Shown piece after piece: positions 46,601 through 61,600 of a DNA stretch of 64,000 nucleotides. The number at the start of each line of letters is the position of its first letter. Within the stretch, counting starts at the first letter, position 1. Made by a program: the position numbers and the translations under genes. Origin of the DNA: Girardinichthys multiradiatus (Eukaryota; Chordata; Actinopteri; Cyprinodontiformes; Goodeidae); contig NC_061795.1 of NCBI RefSeq assembly GCF_021462225.1, positions 1,689,001 to 1,753,000 on the forward strand, read 5' to 3'. The notes beneath the pieces are model-generated. The model worked only from the letters and a program-made list of their open reading frames with translations, was not told the DNA's origin and did not search any database.

Positions 46601-49600
46601 CAGGAACAGAATAACAAACAGGGATGGATGATTCAAAAAAAGTGGACAATAAATGGTTCATTTTGAAAGCACAAAAGCATCACATGTACTTAGCAGTAGG
46701 ACCTTAAAAATGATACACATAAAAAGCATTTTGGCAATCAGTCTTGAAATTTCCTGACAGAAATGTTAGAAATGACTTAAATTAATGTTGCTTTTTTATT
46801 ATTTATAAATAATTTATGAGCAAAATTAATAGAATAATATAATAAATTAATAACTAGCACTCAAAATCTGTTAGGCAACCTCCTTCCCAAAGATGACCTA
46901 ATGCTGCCCTCTTGTGAAATAAAAAGGAATTACATTTTATTCGGTCAACTTGTGTAAAAGTTTGAGAACACATCTTTATTGAAGATTACAGTATAAGTTT
47001 GGCTCTGATCTCATCCCTCCATGCCCATGGTGCTCAACATGCCTCAAATGATGACTACACCCTGCTTCCTGAACATGTCTCCCAGCAAGCCTGAGAGTAA
47101 GGTCAGCATCTGACCTCAGAGCCCACCGGTGGATGCTGGTCTGCTGGAGAAGATGAAAATAAACAGGTTGGTAGCAGCAGCAACAGGGTTTGATATGCAG
47201 GGTGAAAGAAAAGGTTGTGCAGTAGATCATCCAATCTGTTGAGGGATGTTTGAGGCAAATATATTAGCAGAAAGAGCAAAGGTGTGTGCAAAGAATTCCG
47301 AGGAAAACCTCCATTTATTACAGCAGTGCAACCTCACACTGTTAATTTTAAAACAATTACTTTTGATTTTAGAATATTTCTTCAGAGGAAAAATGTATTT
47401 ATTTAGAGGGATCAATATCCTGTTGAAAGACCTAATGGTGACTCATTTTACATTTTTTGGCATAGTCCCCAAAATATTTATTTAAATTGTACTTCTAAAG
47501 CTTTATGATATCATGCACTCCAACAAGGTTCCTAGGTCCTTTGGATGGGAAACAGGCCCACAGCACCACAGCTCCACCGCCTTTTTTAACAGAGGGCAAG
47601 AGTTGTTCTTCCACAACCGTATCCTCAGCATTACACCATACCCATGTGTGTCTGTTTGTAGTAGAAAAACTTAAGTTTATTCTCATCTAAGCAAAGCACA
47701 CTTTTTCAGTTAAAATCCCTGCGGAGTTCAGCAAACTTCACCCCATGTTTACGATTGTGACGGTAGGACAGAAAAGGTTACTGGCTGGTAGCTAAAAGAA
47801 ATAGAAGTCTGTGTTATATTTATTCCCCAGGGAAACAGAAATACATGGTTTAATAATTATAAATTCATAAAGAAAGAGCAATTTGAATGTATAAAGTATG
47901 AACTAAATTAATGTTTCAGTTGCATTTATTAAAAAGGCATCATTAGGATGTCCAATATCTGTGGCAAGGATGCTTTTGTTCAAAATAAATATTTGTTAAT
48001 GTGGGAATTTTTTTTCCCCACTAATCAAATGTTCTTAAACTAAATGTTTCAATCTAAGATTATGCTACTGCAATAAGGGATTAAAATATGTTAAGACATT
48101 TGTCAAGAGGTGCCAACAAATCTGGATCAATGTCAAAAGGAGGTTGTGTGAAGAAGCAGCACAACTACAGATGACTGCCTGAAGCAGCGTCAGCCTCAAT
48201 TATACAAAACTTTAACTCAGCAAGTGAATGTCAATGGCTATTTCGGTCTTTTTTTTTTAGATTTAAATACTTGTTGGGACAAAACAAAATAATACGATAA
48301 ACCTAAATGAGAAAATATAGCAGTAAATCGAATTACCTTGCTCTTGTAAGACTTCAGAAGCACATGGCTCCAAAACAGAAAGATTTGCCAAAATTGTCAC
48401 CACCTGAGATTTAAATGATACATAAAAAGATTAGAAAACAATAGCCCATTGGTTTAAAGAAACCAAACAGCCCATTCTAAGATAAGGCCTGTATGCTTGT
48501 ACTAAAGCGCATTTCTGCTGTGTTTGATACCTGGTCTTTGGAGTAGGGCGTGTCCACCCTCTGGCGGTCCTTGCAGGCCTCCAGCAGGATGTGGATGGCG
48601 TTCAGCTGCAGGAGAATCTCACAGGCCATGCTGTCAAAGAAAGTGATGTTGGCCAACGCTGCAGAAGCCAGGAGAAACACTTCACCACAGGAGGCGCTCT
48701 CACACAGCTCTAAGGTAATAAGGTGCATCCTATTAAATATACTCTTAACAAGACAACATCTGATGCAACAAAATGTTTACAAAGGTAAGAAAGTTACAGG
48801 TAATGCTTTTAGAGAAAGTTTTTTTGATATGCATTTTTTTAATCAGCTTAATCAAAGGTTAGCTTGCCATCACCAGCACTCACTGATCAGAGCTGTAACG
48901 ATGTCGTGCATGCTCTCCAGGAAGCTGGCGAGGTGCTGAGTGGATGTGTGGTGGGGTGAAGTGATCTGGGCCACGACTGCTGCAGCCTCGGCCCTGGCTG
49001 CTTCCACGCTGCTTTCATCCGTCAAGATGTCTGCCAGGCACAGGATCCCATCCACCTGCGGGTCGGGCATAAAGATAAAATTATGTCACAGGGTCTTTGG
49101 CAACACAAGATTTTAACAAGTATGTAAAGATACAGTGCCTTGCAAAAGTATCAATACTGCCGGAATGTTTTCATGTTTTGCTACATCAATAGATTTTATT
49201 AGGATCTTATGTAAGGAACATGCAGACTTTAGCTCTGCCACTGCTCATCTGACTATAGCATATTTTCTTGCTACCCTACATGGCTTGTGGAAAACTGTAA
49301 ACAGGATATGTTCTGGCTTTTTTTCAACAGTGCCTTTTGTCTTGCCCCTCATCCATGAAGGTCAGATTTGTGAAGACAACTGAAAAGTTTCCTGTTGACA
49401 GATTCTCTCACCTAAGCTGTGGATATCTGCAGCTCCTCCAGAGTTACCATGGACCTCTTGCTGCTGCTTTGATTAACACTGTCCTTGCCCTGAGTGTCAG
49501 TTTAGATGAATGCTCATGTCTTGGTATTTTTGTTGTTTTTTGTCAGAGTAGATCATAGGTAAGGGGTTATAAATAGCATTTTCTTTTCTGAGCTAATATA

Positions 49601-52600
49601 GTGTTTAATTTCTGCTTGAGTTTAAAAGAGAACATACACCAAAAGAAAAGGCCATGTTTTTTTTTCAAAAGACTATTTAACATTACAGTGGCTGCATGGT
49701 GGCGCAGTCGGTAGCACTGTTGCCTTGCAGCAAGAAGGTCCTGGGTTCGATTCCTGACCTGGGGTCTTTCTGTATGGAGTTTGGATGTTCTCCCCGTGCA
49801 TGCATGGGTTCTCACCAGGTACTCTGGCTTCCTCCCACAGTCCAAAGACTTGACTGTTAGGTTAATTGGTCACTCTAAATTGCCCTTAGGTGTATAAATG
49901 AGTGAGTGCATGGTTGTTTGTGTGTTGCTCTTCGATGGACTGGTGACCTGTCCAGGGTGTACCCCGCCTCTCGCCCATAGACTGCTGGAGATAGGCACCA
50001 GCTCCCCCGTGACCCACTATGGAATAAGTGGTAGAAAATGACTGACTGACTATTTAACATTACAGTCTGTTGGTCTAAAACAAAACTTTAAAGTGACGAC
50101 AGTCGCTAAGAAGAAGATACAGATCTGCTTTGTGGAAATGAGAAAACCTTAAAACAAGCAATACTTCAACCCTTCACCAATGAAGGCCTTTCTTTACAGA
50201 GGTTTTGGACAACAAGCACATATTTGTAGAAATCCAAATGAAAGCCAACTGTTAATTTGTAGAAAGCCATCTGAACAATTGTCAATCAAAAAGGCTAGAC
50301 AACTTTTCAACTGAAGACTTGACTGTGTGATCGCAATTCCCAACATTGTGAGGAAAAAAGAGGTTCTGAGCATCAGAAACATTCAGACTTCCAAACATTA
50401 TGACAGCAGCTTCAATGTGCTTCAATAAATCAATATTGTATTTAAATGCATGTCTTTTGAACTAAATGTGTGACTTTCATACATCAGGGTTTGAAATAGA
50501 TGGCAGCATAATGTTGACCATTTTTAGCGCCTATTCATTACATTAGAGAAGATTCTCAACATTAAAACTCTCTCTGTGACCAATTACGTCCCTATGGTTA
50601 CAAACCCCATTCACTAGAGCATGTGTCTTTCTTGCAGGAATATCAAAAATGATATACACAGTAAAATGTCATTATTTATACGTAAATGATTTTGGATCAC
50701 CTTACAGAACACCAGATTCACTCTTCCTCAACTGAACACAGAGGAAGAGTGAATGGTCCCAGGTGTCAGCTTGGCTACAACCTGCAGCTTGTAAAGCTGA
50801 TGTGGTGAAGACAGTCCTTTCTAATTAACGAGCAACTCCAGAGTGAACATAGCACTGAGACAGTCTTGTATTCGTGACTGGCATCCGCCCAGGTGGTGTG
50901 TATCATCAGCTTTTAGAGGGGACCCGAACAGAAGATTTGCTTTAGTGTATGAGGTCAAAACACCGACTGAATCTTTGTGCTAGCATAGTGCTTTGCAAAT
51001 ATATTTACTCCCATTGAACAGTTCCAGATTACTTCAAAACATGACCAAAACATTTAAGAGTATTAAACTAGGATTTTATGTGAGAGACCAACACAAACTA
51101 GTGAATAGCAGACAAAAATATACATGGTTTTCAAAATTTTCACAAGTAAAAATCGAAAAAGGGAGGCATTCATATGTATCCAGTCCACTTTCATCTGATC
51201 CTATTAATAAAATCCAACCTAAGACGTCTTGGAATTAGTGCTGGGCAGAGATCTTCTAAAGAACGTGAGTCATGAAGACAGACAGACAGGTTAGGGATAA
51301 AGAGGTATAAAACATCTCACTGTCAGGACCTGTCTGCGTTCTGTTTGTTTACTTTCCAGGTGCTTTTCTCTTCATTCAAGTTTAAAAATATGAACTTTTG
51401 GCCCTCATGCAAAACGCTATGTGGGTTAAGGCTTTTCTTGAACAGGGACAGTGAAGCTGTTTAGATTTGACTGGAAGAGGGATGGAGCTAAATCCTGGTG
51501 TATCGGACTCAGGCTGAAAAAGACTTTAGACTGGGGCAGAGGTTCACCTTCCAGCAGCCAAAGCTACAATGGAATGTCGTTGATCAAAGCCTTTCGTGTG
51601 TTAGAATGGCCCAGTCAAAGTCCAGATGTAAACCCAATTGAGAATCTTTGCACGATTTGAAAATTGATGCTCTCAGGTTCTCTCCATCCAATCTGACTGA
51701 GCTCGGGCTGTTTTGCAAAGAAAAATACGCAAATATTTCTCTGGATTTGCCAAGCTGGTAGAGACATTATCCAAATACTTACAATTGTATTGACTCAGAC
51801 TCAGAACGTGTAAATGAAAATGCATGCCACAACATTTAGATTTTTTTTGTAAAGAACTTTGAAAATCTTGTATAGTTTCTTCTTCTTCACAATTATACTG
51901 TATTATATTCTATTGGTCAGTCATATAAAATCCTTTGAAATACACTGAAGGTTGTGGCTGTAATGAGACAAAATGTGTAAAGGTTAACAAAATATGTTTG
52001 CATAGTTTTGTATTTACCATCATGTTTACAAGAACGAGTGATTCAGATTCCCCTGGATGTGAGAGATTTAGAACAAACCTTCATCCACTTGGGGGCAGTG
52101 TTGTTCAGTTTAAATTTACCAACAAACAGCTGCAGCCTGATAATCTGCACCTGGATTAGTCACTTCTCAATAAACTGGTTTTTTTCATGAATGTAACTTT
52201 TGGAATGAATACACATTGTAAAACACATTATAGAATGATTAAAGATGCATTTCATTTTGGGATTAACCTACTCAGGTTAAAAATCTATTTAGTTTTAAAT
52301 ATTACTTACATTGTTTCACTCATTTGGCCACAGTAGTCATATTTATTATATGGGAATAGGTTAAACCAATGCGTCTGGGAGCACAACTTCTGCCAGATAT
52401 TGCTGAAAATAAAAGTTTACCAACAAACATCTCTAGTGGAGCAAACTGTCAGCTCTCAGCCTTCCACACCTGTCAGTCTTATCTGCAGACGAGCATCAAC
52501 CCACCGAGCTTCACAGGACAACTTCCTATTTTTGTCTCTGTGGACGTCAGCAGCACTGCGCGACAGCGACCCACTGACGTGGAACCATCCACTCTCCACG

Positions 52601-55600
52601 CCCACGTTTATCTACAGTTTCATCCTCTCCCTCTTCTTCCCCACCCGGACCTCCACTTCCTCCCCTTCCTCCTCCTTCGTAAAACAGGATGTTCCCCAGC
52701 TCCTCATTTACAAGACAGTAAATGTATCTGCATTAATCTGTTCACTCAGCTGTCTTTATATAACTGTCAGATGTGCCAGAGAAGTTGGAAAGTTGCAAAG
52801 TTGGCCCTCACAAGCGAAAACAATCATGAAAGCTCAACACTAGCAAATAACAATAAACAACACATATTTTCATATTTTAACATTATCATCTTATAAACAG
52901 TTCGTGTAATAGCTAAAGGTCTTTGTCAGTAACAAAAAAGGCTCCCTAGTATACAAGAACTGATCAGATAAATGCTAGAAAGGTTCTTCTAGGATTCTGT
53001 GTCCTGTCTGCCAGAATAAACTGTAGCAATAAAGCAGTAACACAAAACATGAAAATTAAGGCAACATTTTTTAACTTAACGAGAATCAATTTAATCAACT
53101 TTCTACAACAAAAGCTTTTAATTGTAGTTTCTCAAAAGGGTTGACGAAATGCATCACCAGTTAGTTAAAACAAGTAATTACTCGTATTTTACCAGCAGTT
53201 CTAAGAGTTTTTGTTAATGACTGATTCCGATCACTGCTCAGGATCTACTGTTTCTACACTAGACGCCGTTTCTAGAAGTTCCTGTAGCAACACGTCTGTC
53301 CTGATGTTGTGGATGTAAATCAGGGGACATGAGCTGTACTTCTCAGTTCTTTTATTAGTGATACACAACACGTCTTATAGATTGTAAAACAAATGGATAA
53401 TCATCATTTCAGCTTGTCAACAGACTCACATTGTCTTGTTATTGTTCCAAGTTAAAAGAGATATATTAAGAGCATGGGAGCAGCAAAAAAACAACATTAT
53501 TATAAGCTGATAATAAACGGTAACCTTCAACATTTAGATGGCATTCTAATTCCATTATTGTATACCTTACTTTTTAATTATATTTCTCTGATTTTAATGA
53601 GTTCAAAGTAGAGAAACACCAATCATTCCACCAGAGACTGAAAATGGCCAAGTTTACCGTGATCAGCTCTGACTGGTCACAGCCAGGTCAAATGCTGATC
53701 ATTTTTCGTATCATTAAATCATCAAAACTGAAAAGTCAATTTCCAATTTGATCAGGTTTTTAGTAAAAAGTTTAGGGATGTAAGCTTTGATTCATAAATG
53801 GGGATTATGTTGAAATGCATTCATTTGCTTTTCCTAAAGGGTTTTGTAATGTAATTATTTGTTGAAACAAAGCAAAGTTTACTCATCTGAGTTTTCTTTT
53901 GTGTTGAGGCCCTCAGAAAGAAAACTGGAACTGGTAGATCATACTTTTAGGAAAACCAAAAATTGGTATCAGCCTAACTGGTGCACCCACGATTTATGTT
54001 TGCACTGTTTTGTTGTGTGTAGAAATTTGCCAGTTTCAGGCAACTTGATAGACATAAGTAAAAATGCTATGGTTTGGAATGCCTCGGGCGTCCCATAGAG
54101 GAGCTTGAAGAGGTGTCTTGGGAGAGAGAACTCTGGGTCCCTCTACTAAGACTGCTGCCCCCGCAACCCTGTCCCAGATAAGCGGAAGATAATGACATAA
54201 TACCTTTTAGTTAAAACAGAAAAGCAACATTTATTCCTGCTGCTGCTAAAATAATCAAACATACTGATTGGTAAACTCATAATAAGACTATCTATAACAT
54301 ACATTTGTTATTATTTAGGTTTTGATACATAGACCTATGGAGAAATGCAGCCTAATCAGCCACAACATTTTGCAGTACTTTTCAAATGGTTATTGAACAC
54401 AAAAATATAACTTTTTGCTTTTCTGGTCCTGGAGTAACACATGTTTCCTTAGTAGCTAGCCTCCAAACAGCTGCTTAACAGACATGCTGTTAATAGTTTT
54501 CCAACTGTAGCTTTAAATCAGCATTACCTTAATTAAAGTCATGGGTGGCACTCCTTTGGTTTCCACACCATGACTCTCTGTCAACTAGAAATATTGTCAA
54601 TGAGCCGTATTTTTCTTTCTTGTAAGCCTAGTAACCATCTTCTGCCAGCTGACTAATAGTGCACAACGTTACGATAGGCGGGGGAGAGGCAGTGATGCAT
54701 TACTGTATCCTCTGTACAGCTGGAGAAAACTGCAGTCACTCTGACACTTTCTCTGGCATCTCATTAAGAGGATTGTAAACAATAGCAACAGTTTGATAGA
54801 AAATGTTTGTGTCGGTAAACCAGACCCCGCTGCGATACAATGTGACCCCTAGTAAAACAGCTGCTAAACTCCAGGTCCCTACATAGGGACCTTTCTTTTT
54901 TCCTACCTCATCACTCATCAATGAGCAGCTTACTACAATGTGACATAATTACTACAGCATTAAGTGCCAATTGGGGATAAAGTGGAGGAGTTTTCTCCAC
55001 ACCTGCTTCTTTTCAAGATCAGCACAGACAGGTGTCTTTCTCAAGCCTGAGCGATCGGCAGAGAGCGCTCCATAGCTCAGACCCGCCTGACGGCTCCCCC
55101 TTTGGGACTGTGCTGCTAATCTGGGGCAGACTTTGCTTCCCGTTGAAGCGTTTTCACAGTCAAGTGACTCCTGCCATCCCAGCTGCTGTTTATGTGAACA
55201 GACACCGCTGTGGCATCATTATTTGTTAGGATCTTGTTGCATTTGTCTTTCCAGCTCAGCACAGGTGCTCCTGCTGTTTATTTTGGTTGTATTCTCCACA
55301 GAGAATGAAGGAGGACAAACATTGAGGGATGTGTCATTAGGTTTCTCTCTGCCTGCCACGCCCTCTTTGCTTTACACACACAAACACACCCACAGGCTTG
55401 GAAAATTCAGGTCAGTAAGGTCTTGGTGTTTAACCTGTCAGCTGAGCAATCAGGAGGTCCAACTAATGATCTCATTTATAAGTCCTGCAGAGCCTGACTG
55501 GGAGTCATGTAAACAGACATTCACTTCATTTAGTCACAATATGGCTTTCTCTTAGTCTGGAAATTACACAGCAGTTCCATGAAACCTTCTCAGACCTGAT

Positions 55601-58600
55601 TATACTAACCTTAGGTAGAGTCAGTAACAGTAAGTCAAAGGACTGCAAATATAAAAGTACTGTAGAGAGGCCTTCCTCAAAGGGATGATGCCATCATATT
55701 TGTCTTCAGAAAGACTAAAGCAATGATATCACCTGTTGCCACATGTGTAGTGGCTGTGATGATAGCAAGCTCCTCTAAGTCAAAGACCATGGGTCTCAAC
55801 CTGAAAAACATAAACTGCTTCCTCCAGGTCGGTAAACAGTTTCTGTGTCAAGCTGGGGAGTTTAAGTATTTTGGGGTAACATTCAGAAGTGGTGGTTGAA
55901 GGTAGCAGGAGATGGATAGATGTATTGGTGGTGCTTTATAAAGCAGGCAGTGCCAAAGAAAGAGCCGAGCAAAAAATCTAACCTACCCTTACCTATGTTC
56001 ATGAGAGATACATCACAACCAAAAGAACAAGATCCTGAATTCAAGCACTTGAAATAAGGTTTCTACATAAGGTGGATGCATCCAGTCTTGGAGATAAGGT
56101 GAGGAGCTCCATCAACCCAACGGAGGTCCAATTAGATTTGCTGCTCCTCCATATTGAAAGGAGCCATTTGAGGTAGTTCAGACATCTGATCAGGAACACT
56201 ACTGAGCACTCTTTTGGAGGATTTCTTGGCATGTTCCACAGATCTAGATTTCACTGGAGGCTCTATCTATCCCACCTTGCTTGGAAATACCCCACGAAAA
56301 TGGAGAGTCTTGCTTAGGAGAGAGATGTCTAGGTTACCTATCTGGACCTGTTTCCCGCATAATCCTATCTAGGATAAGTGGAAGACAATAGACAGATTGA
56401 CCGATGGCTGGAATTATCCATGTCAACGGTAATTCATGCTCAACAGTTTACTTAACCCAGTCAGTGAGGGTTTATCAGGTCCCTCTGAAGACCTACCAGT
56501 TCAGAGTTTTGTAACACCACAGACCGTTTGCATGATAATAAAACACACATATCTGAATCTGTAACAAAATTACAACGAAAGCGTTTGAAGGTACCACCAT
56601 GACCAGAAGAAGAAAAGTACAATGTGTATTTGTTTTTAAAAACATTCTCTATGAGCATATTTGCATATTCCAAGTATGCACAACTTATCAGGAACTTCAA
56701 GAACACACAGATTACAACACATTTGGGTACAAAGTCACTCAGACTCCATTCTTTTGAACACACCTATGAGAATGGAGTGTGAAACTGTAGATCCATAACA
56801 CTTCAGCAAAGTTTTAGTGGCTCGGTGCACATGGACTCAGAAACAATTCAAACCTCGAAAGTGAGCAAAACAATCAGATAGAGAAGATGTGTCAGGATCG
56901 TTTGTTTGGTGCTTTTACTGTGCTTAGCCTCTAGATGGCGTGGAACCTGGAGGAGAGGTGACAGGTGTTCTCTGTCCCCCTGATTACCTGCTGAGGAGTA
57001 TTTAAGGAGGAGGCTGCCAGCAACTCACTGCCAGAGCGTTGCCTTTGGTGGTACAGCTCAAGCCAAATTACCTTTGTCTTGACCTTGCCTTGTACTTTTG
57101 GTAATTTTGTATTTGTTACCTTGCAGGTTTACCTGAACCTGACTTTGCCTTCTGCGTTGAACCCTGCCTGGATTACCATCTTCTGGAAAGAAGCTATCCA
57201 GCTCCACGAACAAAGACTCAAGCCTCTTATTACTTCGTTGGATCACACCGGCTGGCAGCCTCCTGATTCCTTCGTTCCTCGGATCTCCTTCTACGAACCC
57301 TGTCCACCCTCCTCCATCCACTGCACCAACTTCAGAAACTCTTGGACCTACTAAACATCCTGGCACACCAGTATTCACCATATCCTGTCTCACGGGTAAA
57401 CAGCCCCTTGGTCTCTCCACCCCCCTCTGGTGGATCTCTCCATCAATCCAGTAAGGCAGAATTATTAAGAATGTAGATCCAGAGTTATCCCTTGCGTACA
57501 GTTCTATTTATTTTACAGTTGGTATCCCGGTTCTAGTTTCCTGCACATTTCATTACACTGTAAATAAACTCATTACCGTTAAACTCAGTCTCCTGAATTG
57601 CTTTCTGCATGTGGGTCAAATCTGTTCAAAACAATATGACAAGATGTCCCTCACAAGTGGATAAAGAAAACTGTGTTTGTTTGTGGGTGTGAATGATTGA
57701 CCTTGTCCAGTTGGTTGATGCCCTCTTCCACACAGCAGATGGAGGCCACCGTTCTCAGAGCGTGAGCGTACAGGTCTCTGAAGCGGTCCTGCCTGCAGAT
57801 CTTAAACAGGGCCACCACAGCACCTTCCTGTGCAAATGGAAAACAGCTTTTCACTTGTAGCCATGAAGAAAGACTTCCTCAGAAAGGCTCAGGGTCGTTT
57901 CTAGAAATGCTTAATGAAATTGAGCCTGCATGAGGAATGAGGTTATTGATTATCAGCTCCGGAAATCGATTACATTCAACAATTGTTGTTTAATGTCCAA
58001 ATGGTTACTGGATCCAAATGTGCTGCAACTTTTCTGTTTGAATATTTCAGTTTCAGAACAGTACAGAATAACTTGAGAAAGTTGACGTTAAAAACAACTT
58101 TATAGAAGCACTAAAATTAAATCATCAAAAAGCAAAAATCCTCATTAAAAATCAATCTGCTGCTGTGTCAGCTAATGCTAATCTTGTGCTGCAGTTTGAC
58201 TGGTACACAGTGATTAACAAAGGTCATTAAGTTGTGCTGAGGGCATCTACTGCCCCTTCGTTTTCATCCTTAACAGTCCGTCACATGGTAGACCAGTGTT
58301 AAAAATGTATAATATTTTGTTTAGTATGAGCAATAATGTTCTGTCTAAATGGAAAACTCACTGCTTCATTGAGCTCTATCATCTTTGTGTATTCTGCCTT
58401 TGGGTGAAGTTCCCATTATCTTTTCTGCAAAACTGTCTGCTGATCTAGTGTAAGAGGATGTACAGAACATACAATCTATTGTGCTACATTCAGGCTGTGA
58501 CTTTTCATGATGCTTCAGGTATGGGGTTCTTGGGGTGGTGGGTGGTATTTGCTACTAAAATAAACCTTAAGCAAATAAAGTAAAATAAGAGCAGGGAGAG

Positions 58601-61600
58601 GTGTTTCATAAGAAGGGCTGTAAGTTGGAGAACACTTTCATTCTCAAACTCACTGGTCTGCAAAAGACTCCTGCCAGAGTTGACAATAAGCTTCTTTTAA
58701 CAAAATTTTACACCATACATCACCGTCCGCTTTTATCTTAGGAAGGTGCATAATTGGGCAAAATGACATGTCAAATTTCTCTTTGCTATATAGATTGTGC
58801 TGGGAGAGCCAATGAGCTGCGCAGCAGCATTGCGTTGGTTTTAGAGTCCAAGGGACCTGAGATGACCGATGGATTTAGCCAGCTTTATTCAGCAAGGCTG
58901 CCAGCCACAGAACCTCTCAAATTCCTCCTGCAATCAATGATGTCAGCTGAAACAAGTCAAAATATGCATATCTCACAAATGGAAAACTGTGAACGGACAA
59001 AAATTGATTATTTGCAGTCCATAATAGAGGACATTTTCCTCTTTTGCCTGGTGTAAACAAACAAAAATAGCTTCTTCACTCATCCCATGTCCGTGCAAAA
59101 GCATCCCTCTCACCAAAATCACTAGGAGCAACGGAATAGTATTCCCTGTGCATACAGCTAGAATTACCTGGAGGAAGACGTAGCTTGTAACTGCCACCAT
59201 TATCCTAATAAGGCCATTATACTGGACTGGCATGTCTCATATTGTGCTAAGGCCAGGCTGCTGAGGCTTGGAGTGGTTAATCATCCTGCCCTCTAGCCTG
59301 ACTGCTCCTTCCTGTTCACTGCCTATGCAATACTGCTCTGCAATACCTGGAAGAATTGTCTGTGCCGTCAGACAGTCTTCAGTATACCTCGCACTTCTGA
59401 TTTAGGCTGCTCAGGTAGTGACAGGAAGTTGTTGGATCATGTTGTTTCACTATTAAGGCAGACGTCATTTGAGAAAAAGAAATATTCTAAATGGATCTCA
59501 AAAGGACTCAAGCTATTTAATTAGAAGGAAGTTTAAGCATTATAAAAGGAGAACTACAGCTTTTCAAGCACTTTGAAGAAATGTATTCAATCTTTTGCCT
59601 ATTACACTTGGGACATGAATTTTATCCCTTTAATGATTCAATTGAAATGGACTAATTATGTAACATCCAACCGATGACTTGTGAAAACAAGAATTAGTTG
59701 CTCAAATTTGGGTATATCCTGGATTTTCTCTAATCCAAACAAGGTCCAATGATCCAAGGTTTGGTTTGTTGCTGTTAAAAGCTTCAAGTTTCTGAGGGTG
59801 GTAATTTGGATTAGATTGTTGAAAGCTGGACAAAATTGAAGATTCTAACAGGAGGGTGCAGAACGGTCTCCCTAAACAGTTCTGAAATTGTTTGGGCTTT
59901 GCTTGGTCTTCGCCAGGAAAGCAGCCAAAATGAAAGGAACCATTTCTACCAAGAAGAGCAGTCACATGTCAGCCAGAACTATACCAGAGTCATGTGGATT
60001 GTTAGAAAACCCATGTGGTTAAGAAATGACTTGCTAAAGGGAAATTTACCAAAATGTTAGTGGTAATAGCTGTAGCAGAGTAGTAGAAAAACAACAGACT
60101 GAACAGTCGTTGCATGTATGAAGGTGATTTTGTGTAACTGAATAATTTATTTTAAACAATGTGTTAAAAATGAAATAATAGCAGTGTGGAGTTCAATCAG
60201 TGAGGTCATTTATTGTGTGAAACACTAGGTGTCCAAACAGGTCTCCCTGTTTTAAAGACGAAGGCAGCATAAATTCTGCCTCCAGGTTAAAGGGAAATCC
60301 TCTTGGAAAATCGGAGTAAAATGGATTATTTCAGACACCGTTTCCAAATACAAACAGTGGTCTACAATTACCTGTGAGTTCTGTAACAATTAGTTCGTGC
60401 CTAAACAAGCTATTGCAGAAAAAAAAAAAATTTGTATTGACAAATTTGGCAAATAATGTATCAATTGTACTAAAGAGTAATCGCAGAGCACTTTATGAAC
60501 TGATGAAAGCCAGACTGATGTGATCTGGACAGTTTACCCTATGTCCCCAAATCACTGAAACCAAGTCAGTGTACACTGTGAAGGATTGTGGATACCTGGA
60601 CCTTAGTCCAGTAGAAAACCTGTGGGGTGGCATCTAATGCCGTTTCTGCATTCAATATGCTGCTGAGGCAAAACAAGGAAATTCAAATGAATTTTGTCAT
60701 GTTGTGTCCTGAGCTGGAACACCTGATCACAGGTGCCAGAATTCAGTAAACTCCATGCAACACAGATTTAAGCCCTTCTCACAAACTCTGGTTATACAAC
60801 TAAATTAGTGATTCACAGGAAACCCAGATCTTCCAGCATTTTTTCAGTTTATACAAGCATTATTCCCAGTGCATTTGTGTTCATGGAAATAAAAGCTATT
60901 AAAAGAATTTTGAACTCCACTCACTTTTTAAGAGCACTGCTGTTATCGTGAAGTTATTATTAAGATATTTATGCCAATGATGAGTGTGTGTAAACTTGTG
61001 ACTGGAGCTGTAAATCCTATTTACCTTGCAGTTTATGATTTGGGTTCCTGCCAGTTTAGCTCTGACTCTTGTTCTTTTTGTTCCATCTTCCTTTCACTGT
61101 CCTTTTCTAATTAAGTTAAAATAATCTGAGGTGAAAGGGGAATTTCTGCTATTATAAAGCTTGATGATGGCTGGTTTTTGTCAAAATATATATATTTTTC
61201 TCTTACCCTTACAGAGCATCTCCTACTTTTCACAGATTGTTAGGCTTGTCATTCGCCGCTTCCCTGTCTCTGTCAAACAATCTCTTCCACTGATTTCACC
61301 CTCATTCCCTAAATAGTGCCCTCAGAGGACTGTTACGCTCACACTCCATGCTTCTCCATCCATGTTTCTTTCCAGCTATGGAGCCACACAGCGTGTAATT
61401 TGTTTTATGAATCATTGTCTCTGCTCCATTGTACTCGCTAACAGGGAAGGAGGTGATGTAAAATGAGATTTACAAACTGAAACCTTGTCAGTAAGAGTTT
61501 AAATCATTTTCAATGAAATGATGAAACATTCAACAAACGGCTTGTTTGAAACAAGGACCTCATGGTGGACCAGCATGATTTATGTTGTCAGAAAAATCTA

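Noticed and set aside
46976..47230. 84-codon minus-strand ORF as an extra insc exon
   Set aside because: The exons at 46441-46596 and 48337-48403 join in phase without it, and the sequence has no armadillo-like helices.
49700..49770. tRNA-like A and B boxes, possible tRNA gene
   Set aside because: The boxes are followed by a conserved SINE body and tail, and no cloverleaf with a proper acceptor stem could be drawn.
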